Source: Nitrospiraceae bacterium UBA2600 (GTDB taxonomy: Bacteria; Nitrospirota; Thermodesulfovibrionia; Thermodesulfovibrionales; Thermodesulfovibrionaceae). Taken from it: a stretch of 9,555 nt of DNA. Below, in pieces: positions 1 through 6,813 of this stretch. Position numbers and translations under genes: made by a program. The first letter of the stretch is position 1, and every line of letters starts with the position of its first letter. The notes beneath the pieces are model-generated. The model made no database searches. It was given only the letters and a program-made list of their open reading frames with translations, and was not told where the DNA came from. Location: assembly GCA_002339325.1 (NCBI GenBank), contig DDKK01000023.1:1-9555 (forward strand). The letters are read 5' to 3'.

Positions 1-82
1 CGCCTTTTTCAATATTGAAACTTACATTATTAAGAACTGCCACGGAATCGTAATATTTGTAAACTCCAGAGAAAGTTATCAT
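1..82 (-). CDS. ABC transporter ATP-binding protein, N-terminal fragment (cut by window edge)
   Basis: Only the first 27 residues are in the window. They read MITFSGVYKYYDSVAVLNNV followed by SFNIEKG. This is the standard opening of an ABC ATPase: a first beta strand, an aromatic A-loop candidate at Tyr10/Tyr11 that would stack on the adenine of ATP, and the 'vLnnVsF.iekG' stretch that precedes Walker A. Walker A itself lies outside the window. The ATG overlaps the TGA stop of the upstream transketolase gene as ATGA (79-82). There is no Shine-Dalgarno sequence before it, as the preceding bases read ACTTTAAAAA. Translation therefore probably depends on ribosomes finishing the transketolase gene. 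The substrate and even the direction of transport cannot be judged from this fragment. The ABC assignment is fairly safe; the subfamily is unknown. Confidence 0.75.
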   Translation of the reverse strand, partial: MITFSGVYKYYDSVAVLNNVSFNIEKG

Positions 83-1062
83 TTTTTAAAGTATTCTAAT
101 GCTAACTGAACAATATTTTCAGCAGTGAGGCCATAATATTTAAGCAACTCCTTTGCATCACCTGAACATCCGAAGGTGTCATTAACTCCTATTCTCCTGA
201 TAGGAACAGGACAGTTCTCACAGATAAACTCTGCCACAGCTGACCCAAGTCCTCCGATTATGGAGTGTTCCTCAGCGGTGATTAACAATTTTGAATTTTT
301 CCCTATCTTGTATAAGGCCTCATCATCTATTGGTTTTACGCAAGAAAAATTAGTGACTCCCGTATTGATGCCTTGCGCATTGAGAATCTGAGCAGCCTTT
401 AAGGCCTCGGCCACCATTATTCCATTGGCTATTATGTTTACATCGCTACCAATATTGAATATGTAAGCTTTGCCAATACTAAAATTGTAATCTTTAGGCA
501 TAACCGAAGGGACTTTAGCCCTTCCTAACCTAATGTATACAGGCCCGTTGTACTCAGCGGAGGCAATCAATGCTTGAGCTGTTTCGTAAGCATCTGCTGG
601 AACAATAACTGTCATACCTGGAATTACTCGCATCAATGCTACATCCTCAACGGACTGATGGGTAGCGCCATCTTCTCCTACTGTTATTCCACCATGGGTA
701 GCCACAATTTTAACATTTGCCCTTGAATAGCAGACAGATTGTCTTATCTGTTCCCATGCCCTGCCAGTTGCAAAAATGGCAAATGTTGAAGCAAAAGGAA
801 TTTTTCCTGCAAGAGCAAGCCCTGCAGCAGTGCCCATCATGTCTTGCTCTGAAACTCCCATGTTAAAAAATCTATCTGGGAAGTTTCGAGCAAAATTTAT
901 TGTTTTAGTTGAACAGCTCAAATCGGCATCTAAAACAACAATGTTAGGATTTTGTTTGCCAAGCTCAACAAGAGTAGCTCCATAGGCATCTCTTGTGGCC
1001 ATATCTTTTCCGAATAAATCGCTTATCTCTAAAACCTGGCAGCTACACTCAGTTTTTGCCAT
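79..1062 (-). CDS. Transketolase, C-terminal subunit (split enzyme)
   Basis: This is the pyrimidine-binding (Pyr) plus C-terminal half of a two-chain transketolase. With the upstream gene it would move two-carbon ketol units between sugar phosphates in the cytosolic non-oxidative pentose phosphate pathway. Numbering is from the ATG (327 aa). The Pyr domain starts near MATRDAYG (21-28). The glutamate that activates thiamine diphosphate is in GVSEQD (Glu72). THGGITVGEDGATHQSVED (122-140) matches the active-site His loop of transketolases, with His135 as the conserved histidine. The C-terminal domain spans about 200-327, with ITAEEHSIIGGLG at 261-273. I chose ATG 1062 because AAAGGAG (1070-1076) sits 7 nt upstream. 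A TTG at 1068 is in frame but only 1 nt from that site. About 20 residues precede the usual family start, and M21 (at 1002) is a weaker alternative. The gene overlaps tktN by 14 bp and ends in an ATGA overlap with the ABC gene. A 1-deoxyxylulose-5-phosphate synthase or pyruvate dehydrogenase beta subunit is less likely given the split arrangement and motifs. Confidence 0.93.
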   Translation of the reverse strand: MAKTECSCQVLEISDLFGKDMATRDAYGATLVELGKQNPNIVVLDADLSCSTKTINFARNFPDRFFNMGVSEQDMMGTAAGLALAGKIPFASTFAIFATGRAWEQIRQSVCYSRANVKIVATHGGITVGEDGATHQSVEDVALMRVIPGMTVIVPADAYETAQALIASAEYNGPVYIRLGRAKVPSVMPKDYNFSIGKAYIFNIGSDVNIIANGIMVAEALKAAQILNAQGINTGVTNFSCVKPIDDEALYKIGKNSKLLITAEEHSIIGGLGSAVAEFICENCPVPIRRIGVNDTFGCSGDAKELLKYYGLTAENIVQLALEYFKK

Positions 1063-1873
1063 CTCCAAGCTCCTTTAAGGCTATTTCAAGCTCCTCCTTA
1101 GTGGGAGCAACACCGTGATATTTTGCCTTTCCTTCAAATATTGAAACCCCTTTGCCTTTTATTGTTTTAGCCACTATCATTGTAGGTTTTTCTTTTATTT
1201 TTTCAGCATCATCGAGAGCACTTACAATCTCACTCATATTATGACCATCAATGGTGAATACATTCCAACCAAAAGCTTTAAACTTCTCATCAACGGGTTC
1301 AATATTCATTACTTCAGTGCAGTGGCCATCAATCTGAAGATTGTTGTGGTCAATAATGGCACAGAGATTGTCTATCTTATAGTGGGATGCTGTCATAGCA
1401 GCCTCCCAAACCTGTCCTTCCTGTATCTCTCCATCACCAAGAAGGCAATATACCCTTGCTGGAATTCCACTCAATCTAATCCCTAAAGCCATTCCATTGG
1501 CAACAGAAAGCCCCTGTCCAAGAGAACCTGTTGATACCTCAATCCCGGGCAAACTTTTACAGCAAGGATGTCCTTGCAGAGGAGAGTTTAATTTTCTAAG
1601 AGAGCCAAGGAGAGATATATCGAAATATCCACAAAGGGCTAATGCTGCATACAAGACAGGAGCAGCATGTCCCTTTGAAAGCACAAACCTGTCTCGCTTT
1701 TCCCAGGAAGGATTTTTAGGGTCATGTCTCATTTTATAGAAATAAAGGGCAGAAATTATATCTGCCGCAGACAGACTTCCTCCTGTATGTCCAGAACCTG
1801 CCTGAGCAAGCATTTTAACGATTTCAATGCGAATTTTTCTTGCCATCTCCTGTAAAAAAGCTATATCGGCCAA
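1049..1873 (-). CDS. Transketolase, N-terminal subunit (split enzyme), TTG start
   Basis: This is the pyrophosphate-binding (PP) half of the split transketolase, 274 aa, normal for the family. Visible motifs are GSGHTGGSLS (26-35), SKGHAAP (66-72), GHP (101-103), TGSLGQG (115-121), and the thiamine diphosphate motif that begins GDGEIQEGQVWEA (146-158) and ends at the Asn of DHNNLQIDG (175-183). Asp147 and Asn177 are the expected Mg2+ ligands. The C-terminal end holds KTIKGKGVSIFE (236-247), typical of transketolase N-subunits. The start is TTG. It is supported by AGAGGGG (1881-1887) 7 nt upstream and by alignment of the N-terminus with the family; the next ATG, at codon 10, has a purine-rich run almost touching it. 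The stop lies inside the tktC gene (14-bp overlap), so the two chains are coupled and probably made in equal amounts. The gene lies 134 bp downstream of ppdK on the same strand. Confidence 0.94.
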   Translation of the reverse strand: MADIAFLQEMARKIRIEIVKMLAQAGSGHTGGSLSAADIISALYFYKMRHDPKNPSWEKRDRFVLSKGHAAPVLYAALALCGYFDISLLGSLRKLNSPLQGHPCCKSLPGIEVSTGSLGQGLSVANGMALGIRLSGIPARVYCLLGDGEIQEGQVWEAAMTASHYKIDNLCAIIDHNNLQIDGHCTEVMNIEPVDEKFKAFGWNVFTIDGHNMSEIVSALDDAEKIKEKPTMIVAKTIKGKGVSIFEGKAKYHGVAPTKEELEIALKELGDGKN

Positions 1874-2007
1874 CTTTTCACCCCTCTTTAGAAGAACTTT
1901 ATTAATTATAAATCAATTTAAGGGAAAAAGGCAGTAAATTATTCTTTATGCACCAATGCACCTGACTTTGAGTATGTGGTCATGTCAACAATGTTTAGTT
2001 TTTTGAT
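1874..2007 (-). promoter_or_regulatory. Intergenic gap ppdK-tktN with candidate -10 box
   Basis: Read on the minus strand, a perfect TATAAT lies at 1905-1910, about 32 nt before the TTG start of tktN. That would place a transcription start near 1898. No convincing -35 hexamer sits 16-18 bp upstream, so this is a weak or activator-dependent promoter at best. A tandem 8-bp repeat (ATGCACCA, ATGCACCT on the plus strand) occupies 1948-1963. I see no stem followed by a T-run, so no intrinsic terminator after ppdK is evident and read-through into the transketolase genes is plausible. No small gene is apparent here. Confidence 0.35.
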
Positions 2008-4728
2008 TTAAACTGTTGACCTTATTAATTTTGCTCCTTTTTCCTTTAACTTTGCATGAGCAGCTGCCAATTTAGCTATTGGAACTCTATATGGTGAACA
2101 GCTCACATAATTTAAGCCTATTCTGTGACAAAACTCAATGGAAGCGGGGTCTCCACCATGCTCGCCGCATATGCCAAGCTTTAGATTTTTATTAACCTTT
2201 TTGCCCTTTTTCACAGCAATCTCCATTACCTGTCCTACTCCCTCCGTGTCTATAGAAATGAATGGGTCTTCGGGAATTATCTTGTTTTCGATGTAAAACG
2301 GCAAGAATTTTCCAGCATCATCTCTTGATAATCCATAGACAGACTGGGTGAGGTCATTTGTTCCAAAGGAGAAGAACTGAGCCTCTTGAGCTATCTGGTC
2401 AGCAGTTATTGCTGCTCGGGCAAGTTCTATCATGGTTCCCACAGAATAATTTACCTTTACTCCGTATTCTTTCATAACCTCTTCGGCAGTCTTTACAGTG
2501 AGCTCTTTCATTCTTTTTAACTCGTTCACATGAGCAATAAGGGGTATCATTATCTCCGGAATTACTTTTATTTTCTTCTTTGCAAGTTCACAGGCAGCCT
2601 CCATTATTGCTCTTACCTGCATCTCATAAACTTCAGGATAGGTAATACCGAGCCTGCAACCTCTGTGGCCAAGCATTGGGTTGAACTCTTCAAGGGATTT
2701 AATTTTGGCCTTAACTCTCCTTGTTGATATATTCATCTCTTTTGCAAGAACTTCTATCTCCTCTTCTGTTTTTGGTAAAAACTCGTGTAATGGAGGGTCA
2801 AGAAGTCTTATAGTTACTGGCAACCCTTTCATCTCTTTGAAAATTCCGATAAAATCTTCTTTTTGATAAGGTTTAATCTTGTCAAGAGCTTTTCTTCTCT
2901 GTTCAAGAGTATCTGAGAGTATCATCTCTCTGAATGCCCTGATACGGTCTGTTTCAAAAAACATATGCTCTGTTCTGCAGAGTCCTATTCCTAAAGCACC
3001 AAAATCTCTTGCCACTCGGGCATCTTTAGGCGTATCTGCGTTTGCCCTTACCTGAAGTTTGCTGATTTCCTCAGACCATTTCATTATTGTGTAGAACTCT
3101 TTAGGCAATTTTGGCATTACAAGAGGTGCCTGTCCGAGAATCACCTCTCCTGTTGTTCCATTAAGGGTGATAAAATCTCCTTCCTTTACTGTCAAATCTC
3201 CAACAGTAAAGTATTTTTCCTCTTCGTTTATATTTATTGCACCGCAGCCTACTACGCAACACTTACCCATGCCTCTTCCAACAACTGCTGCATGAGATGT
3301 CATTCCTCCCCTTGCTGTTAAAATTCCCTGAGCTGCTGCCATTCCACCTATGTCTTCAGGAGAAGTTTCATTTCTCACAAGTATTACTTTCTCTCCTTTC
3401 TCTGCCCATTCTTCAGCATCTTGAGCGGAGAATACAATTTTTCCGACTGCTGCACCAGGGCTTGCAGGCAAGCCTTTTGCTATTACCTTTACTTTTGCAG
3501 CAGAGTCAATAGTAGGATGGAGAAGCTGATTTAGCTGTTCTGGCTCAATCCTCAAAAGAGCTGTCTTTTTGTCAATGAGCTTTTCTTTGACCATATCAAC
3601 GGCTATTTTAATTGCTGCCGCCGCAGTTCTTTTACCAACTCTTGTCTGAAGCATGTAAAGCTTTCCTTCCTGAATGGTAAACTCTATATCGAGCATATCT
3701 CTGTAGTGTTTCTCAAGTTTTTCACATATCTTTTCAAGCTGTGCATAAATCTTGGGCATTCTTTTCTTAAGTTCTTCTATTTTAAGTGGTGTTCTTATTC
3801 CTGCTACCACATCTTCTCCCTGAGCATTAGGTAAAAACTCGGCAAAAAACTTCCTCTGCCCTGTAGAAGGGTCTCTTGTAAAACCAACTCCTGTGCCAGA
3901 ATTATCCCCCATATTTCCATAAACCATTGCTACAACGTTGCAAGCTGTACCAAGGTCATCGGGTATTCCATGGAGCTTTCTATATGTAACAGCCCTGTCA
4001 CCATACCAAGAATCAAAGACAGCCTTTATTGCCATCTTTAACTGCTCATATGGGTCTGCAGGAAATTCTTTTCCTGTTTCTTTCTTGTAGAGGTCTTTGT
4101 ATTCTGCTACAAGTGCCTTAAAATCCTCTGCATCAAGTTCTGTATCCAGCGTAACTCCCTTTTTCTCCTTAACTCTGTCAAGCAAATCTTCAAATTTTTT
4201 TCTATCTATGTCAGTAACAATGCTTCCAAACATTGTTATAAATCGTCTATAAGTATCAAAGGCAAACCTTTCATTCTTTGTTTTATCAAGAAGCCCCTTT
4301 AGAGTATCATCATTAAGACCAAGATTAAGGACTGTATCCATCATTCCAGGCATGGAAAACTTTGCACCAGACCTTACGGATACAAGGAGAGGGTTTTTTG
4401 AGTCACCGAATTTTGCTCCCATAGATTTCTCTACCCTCTTTAGATGGGCAAGAACTTCATCCCACATTCCCTCTGGAAAGCTTTTTCCTTTCTTAAAGTA
4501 TTCGCGACAGGCCTCTGTGGTAATTGTGAAACCAGATGGTACGGGAATTCCAAGATTGGTCATCTCAGCAAGACCTGCACCTTTACCACCGAGAAGGTCT
4601 TTCATCTCTCCTGTTCCTTCTGCCTTACCATCACCAAAGTAGTAAACATATTTTCTTTTAGGGGCTGTTTTTTTAGTTTTTGGTGAGTCTTTAAGTGGCT
4701 TCTTTGAAGGTTTTCTTTTTGATGCCAT
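2008..4728 (-). CDS. ppdK: Pyruvate, phosphate dikinase
   Basis: The enzyme interconverts pyruvate + ATP + Pi and PEP + AMP + PPi in the cytosol. Here it would serve gluconeogenesis from pyruvate, or PPi-linked glycolysis. It has 906 aa in three domains. The N-terminal nucleotide-binding domain (about 27-400) includes GGKGAGLAEMTNLGIPVPSG (47-66), SVRSGAKFSMPGMMDT (117-132) and the YMLQTRVGKR segment (358-367). The swivelling phosphohistidine domain carries TARGGMTSHAAVVGRGMG (471-488) with catalytic His479. The C-terminal PEP/pyruvate TIM barrel (about 555-906) has Arg585 in GLCRTEH, Glu768 in GTMIELARA, Asp792 in FGTNDLTQ and catalytic Cys854 in LGICGEHGGDP. All key residues are intact. Unusually, residues 1-26 form a Lys/Arg/Pro/Ser/Thr tail before the normal start at YVYYFGDG (27-34). 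The start is secure: ATG with AGGAGGAG (4736-4743) 7 nt upstream, and the next Met is residue 42. The conserved TSH context distinguishes it from PEP synthase (PpsA). No PPDK regulatory protein gene is seen nearby. Confidence 0.98.
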   Translation of the reverse strand: MASKRKPSKKPLKDSPKTKKTAPKRKYVYYFGDGKAEGTGEMKDLLGGKGAGLAEMTNLGIPVPSGFTITTEACREYFKKGKSFPEGMWDEVLAHLKRVEKSMGAKFGDSKNPLLVSVRSGAKFSMPGMMDTVLNLGLNDDTLKGLLDKTKNERFAFDTYRRFITMFGSIVTDIDRKKFEDLLDRVKEKKGVTLDTELDAEDFKALVAEYKDLYKKETGKEFPADPYEQLKMAIKAVFDSWYGDRAVTYRKLHGIPDDLGTACNVVAMVYGNMGDNSGTGVGFTRDPSTGQRKFFAEFLPNAQGEDVVAGIRTPLKIEELKKRMPKIYAQLEKICEKLEKHYRDMLDIEFTIQEGKLYMLQTRVGKRTAAAAIKIAVDMVKEKLIDKKTALLRIEPEQLNQLLHPTIDSAAKVKVIAKGLPASPGAAVGKIVFSAQDAEEWAEKGEKVILVRNETSPEDIGGMAAAQGILTARGGMTSHAAVVGRGMGKCCVVGCGAININEEEKYFTVGDLTVKEGDFITLNGTTGEVILGQAPLVMPKLPKEFYTIMKWSEEISKLQVRANADTPKDARVARDFGALGIGLCRTEHMFFETDRIRAFREMILSDTLEQRRKALDKIKPYQKEDFIGIFKEMKGLPVTIRLLDPPLHEFLPKTEEEIEVLAKEMNISTRRVKAKIKSLEEFNPMLGHRGCRLGITYPEVYEMQVRAIMEAACELAKKKIKVIPEIMIPLIAHVNELKRMKELTVKTAEEVMKEYGVKVNYSVGTMIELARAAITADQIAQEAQFFSFGTNDLTQSVYGLSRDDAGKFLPFYIENKIIPEDPFISIDTEGVGQVMEIAVKKGKKVNKNLKLGICGEHGGDPASIEFCHRIGLNYVSCSPYRVPIAKLAAAHAKLKEKGAKLIRSTV

Positions 4729-4735
4729 TTTAAGG

Positions 4736-4743
4736 CTCCTCCT
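4736..4743 (-). promoter_or_regulatory. Strong ribosome binding site of ppdK
   Basis: AGGAGGAG on the minus strand lies 7 nt before the ATG at 4728. It is one of the best Shine-Dalgarno matches in the window. It fixes the start so that the lysine-rich tail must be translated. Confidence 0.85.
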
Positions 4744-4768
4744 ACGTAATATTTTGAATTAGCTATTC

Positions 4769-4798
4769 ATATTACAATGATGTTACAAAATTTTTCAA
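4769..4798 (-). promoter_or_regulatory. Candidate sigma70-type promoter of ppdK
   Basis: On the minus strand, TTGAAA (4793-4798) and TAATAT (4769-4774) are separated by 18 bp, placed about 40 nt upstream of the ppdK ATG. Within this promoter the 6-mer TTGTAA (plus strand TTACAA) occurs twice, at 4783-4788 and 4772-4777, with an 11-bp period, one helical turn. The second copy touches the -10 box. This could be a tandem operator, but the region is very AT-rich and chance is possible. Confidence 0.45.
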
Positions 4799-4811
4799 GA
4801 ATTTAAAAAAC

Positions 4812-4968
4812 TTAATCGAATTTCTGATACCTCGAAGCATCTATTTCTTTCCTACAATTCTGAGGCACAAAGTTCCAGGAAAGCTCATCTTTCTTTTTAG
4901 AGTAGACCCTAAATGATTAGACTCCTCGCATCCCCTGAGAGGTCTCAGAATCACCTTTATTAATCGAA
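4812..4968. repeat. Degenerate palindromic repeat element between the divergent promoters
   Basis: The left arm TTCTGATACCTC (4822-4833) and the right arm GAGGTCTCAGAA (4939-4950) are inverted copies agreeing at 11 of 12 positions. A second left-hand arm, ATTCTGAG (4857-4864), is an exact inverted match to CTCAGAAT (4944-4951). The right arm contains a small palindrome, CTGAGA-GG-TCTCAG (4935-4948). The 9-mer TTAATCGAA occurs as a direct repeat at 4812-4820 and 4960-4968, bracketing the structure. No open reading frame of note lies inside. The layout resembles a decayed MITE or other dispersed palindromic element; the 8-9 bp left between the right arm and the right direct repeat argues against an intact one. 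Only one copy is in the window, so genome-wide repetition is inferred, not seen. Other readings are an operator array or chance. The rest of the 4729-5096 gap holds only the two promoters and AT-rich sequence. Confidence 0.45.
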
Positions 4969-5037
4969 CAACCTCTCTCTTGGGTGAAGGATATCGAAAT
5001 AAGCGTTTAACAAGTCCATTACCACTAAAACTTAGAG

Positions 5038-5067
5038 TTACAATATTAATTGATAATTGTTTATAAT
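5038..5067 (+). promoter_or_regulatory. Candidate sigma70-type promoter of the ABC-malQ operon
   Basis: TTACAA (5038-5043) and a perfect TATAAT (5062-5067) are spaced by 18 bp. Transcription would start near 5074, giving a leader of about 23 nt that includes AGGAG (5086-5090), 6 nt before the ATG at 5097. The -35 element matches the consensus at four of six positions. The 7-mer TTACAAT here also occurs in the ppdK promoter (4772-4778). Confidence 0.55.
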
Positions 5068-5096
5068 TTTAGGATTTACTTGTTCAGGAGAAAATT

Positions 5097-6809
5097 ATGA
5101 AAATACCCATTTCGATTCCTGCGGAGACTTTCAGAATTAGAGCAATTGATATAATCGTATTCCTCATAATTACTGGCGTCCTTTCAATGATTGTATACAT
5201 TGCATCTCAATGGAGTGGTGAGTATGACCGAACCATTGAGATTGACTTAAATCCATCAAAAATTCCCGAATACTCTGCCCAGTCTCTTACAAGACTTTTT
5301 TTAGCTTACCTTCTCTCCTTTGCTTTTTCCATATGGTATGGATATACAGCTTCAAGAAGTAAGATTCATGAAAAAATAATGATACCGATTCTTGATATCT
5401 TGCAGTCCATACCTGTGCTATCTTTTTTGCCAGGAGTTGTTCTTGCTATGATTTCCCTTTTCCCTGGACAGAGAATAGGGATAGAAATTGCTTGTATTAT
5501 CCTTATTTTCACAGGACAGGTATGGAACATGACATACAGTTTTTATCACTCTGTAAACACTATACCCAAAGAGATGATAGAAGTTGTAAGGCTTTACAAA
5601 TTTAACAAGTTCTCAAAGTTTCTGAGGCTTGACCTTCCTTTCAGTGCCATTGGACTCATATGGAATAGCATAATGTCAGTGGCAGGAGGCTGGTTTTTTC
5701 TGATGGCGTGTGAAATGTTCATCCTCGAAGGAAAGGATTTTCGTCTACCCGGACTCGGCTCTTACATCCAGACCGCAGCCAATGCTGGAAGTATAGAGCA
5801 TATTTTTTACGGTCTGGGAACAATGGTTTTTCTTATAACCGTAATAGACATAGTAATCTGGAGACCTCTTGTTGTATGGTCGCAGAAATTTAGAATGGAC
5901 ACGGTTCAGCCCGAAGATGAAAGAGAATCTGTAGTCCTTAATATTCTTACAGGCTCGGTTCTTTTTAAAAAGTTTGGCTATGCTTTAAATAAAATCATCT
6001 CTGCCTGTGAGAAATTAAGCTATAAAACCATGATTAAAACGGAAAGCAAAGCAATAAAGAATATAAGCAAATTTACAGGAGTTATAATAACTATCGCCTC
6101 AATTATTTTACTTCTATGGCTCATAATAAAGGCTTTCTCCATAGTCTCTCAGGTCAGCCTTGAAGATATATGGAATATTATTTCTGCTGCATTTTTCTCT
6201 CTTCTGAGAACTTCTGCGGCTGTTATTCTGGCTCTGACTTGGACACTCCCTGTTGGCGTATATATCGGTATGAATGCAAAGGTAGCGAAGCTTCTTCAGG
6301 GCATAATACAGATAATAGCAAGTATCCCTGCTACTGCTGTATTCCCTGTAATTGTTTTATTTCTAATCAAAATTGGTGGTGGTCTTGATATTGGTGCTAT
6401 ATTTTTAATGCTACTTGGGGTTCAGTGGTATCTACTTTTCAACATAATAGCAGGAGCATCGGCAATCCCTAAGGACTTGATTGAGATATCAAAAGCTTAC
6501 GGTATTAAGGGTTTTAAAAAATGGAAAACCCTAATCTTACCGTGCATTTTCCCTTATCTCATTACCGGTCTTATAACCGCCTATGGAGGTGCATGGAATG
6601 CCACAATAGTATGTGAATACGTATCTTTTGGTGGAGATATAATATCAACAAAAGGACTTGGCTCGCTCATAAGTTCATCAAGTGCAGAAGGAAAGTTTGG
6701 TATACTATTACTGTCAACGTTGACAATGTCATTTATGGTTGTAGCTATAAATCGGTTGCTGTGGAAAAGGCTTTTTATCATAGCAAAAAATAAATTTATT
6801 CTGGACTGA
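5097..6809 (+). CDS. ABC transporter permease with two fused BPD_transp_1 domains (NitT/TauT-like)
   Basis: This 570-aa inner-membrane protein contains two binding-protein-dependent permease domains in one chain, so it could supply the whole membrane channel by itself. Hydrophobic segments fall at about 17-37, 65-85, 95-120, 128-148, 185-208 and 238-262 in the first half, and 325-350, 358-390, 395-425, 430-455, 482-505 and 535-558 in the second. Each half has an EAA-type coupling loop that would dock on the ATPase: EMIEVVRLYKFNKFSKFLRL (159-178) and DLIEISKAYGIKGFKKWKTL (460-479), the latter followed by I-LP. The first loop lacks the canonical Gly, having Lys-Phe instead. A charged linker (about 265-325) joins the halves. 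The start at ATG 5097 is supported by AGGAG 6 nt upstream. The gene ends 4 bp before the ATPase gene. The closest known type is the nitrate/sulfonate/taurine-like group; the substrate cannot be told. No periplasmic binding protein is encoded nearby. Confidence 0.9.
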   Translation: MKIPISIPAETFRIRAIDIIVFLIITGVLSMIVYIASQWSGEYDRTIEIDLNPSKIPEYSAQSLTRLFLAYLLSFAFSIWYGYTASRSKIHEKIMIPILDILQSIPVLSFLPGVVLAMISLFPGQRIGIEIACIILIFTGQVWNMTYSFYHSVNTIPKEMIEVVRLYKFNKFSKFLRLDLPFSAIGLIWNSIMSVAGGWFFLMACEMFILEGKDFRLPGLGSYIQTAANAGSIEHIFYGLGTMVFLITVIDIVIWRPLVVWSQKFRMDTVQPEDERESVVLNILTGSVLFKKFGYALNKIISACEKLSYKTMIKTESKAIKNISKFTGVIITIASIILLLWLIIKAFSIVSQVSLEDIWNIISAAFFSLLRTSAAVILALTWTLPVGVYIGMNAKVAKLLQGIIQIIASIPATAVFPVIVLFLIKIGGGLDIGAIFLMLLGVQWYLLFNIIAGASAIPKDLIEISKAYGIKGFKKWKTLILPCIFPYLITGLITAYGGAWNATIVCEYVSFGGDIISTKGLGSLISSSSAEGKFGILLLSTLTMSFMVVAINRLLWKRLFIIAKNKFILD

Positions 6810-6813
6810 ACAA

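Noticed and set aside
1063..1068. TTG 1068 as the start of the transketolase C-terminal subunit
   Set aside because: The Shine-Dalgarno sequence AAAGGAG ends 1 nt before it, too close. ATG 1062 is spaced at 7 nt.
1948..1963. Tandem 8-bp repeat (ATGCACCA/ATGCACCT)
   Set aside because: Only two units in a short gap and no link to a promoter element; most likely chance.
1983..1988. TTGACA on the minus strand downstream of ppdK as a -35 box
   Set aside because: No -10-like hexamer lies 16-18 bp downstream; the sequence there is TCAGGT.
3237..3512. 91-codon plus-strand open frame inside ppdK
   Set aside because: It lies wholly antisense to a strongly conserved PPDK region, is Leu/Ser/His-rich as expected of a shadow frame, and resembles no family.
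4935..4948. CTGAGAGGTCTCAG palindrome as an intrinsic terminator
   Set aside because: The stem is short and no T-run follows on either strand. It lies between divergent promoters, where a terminator is not expected.
4913..4963. 16-residue plus-strand peptide frame (MIRLLASPERSQNHLY)
   Set aside because: It has no ribosome binding site and lies inside the palindromic repeat element, where short frames are expected by chance.
4729..5096. Riboswitch, tRNA or CRISPR array in the large intergenic gap
   Set aside because: No cloverleaf, no recognisable riboswitch core and no regularly spaced repeats. The predicted leader of the plus-strand operon is only about 23 nt.
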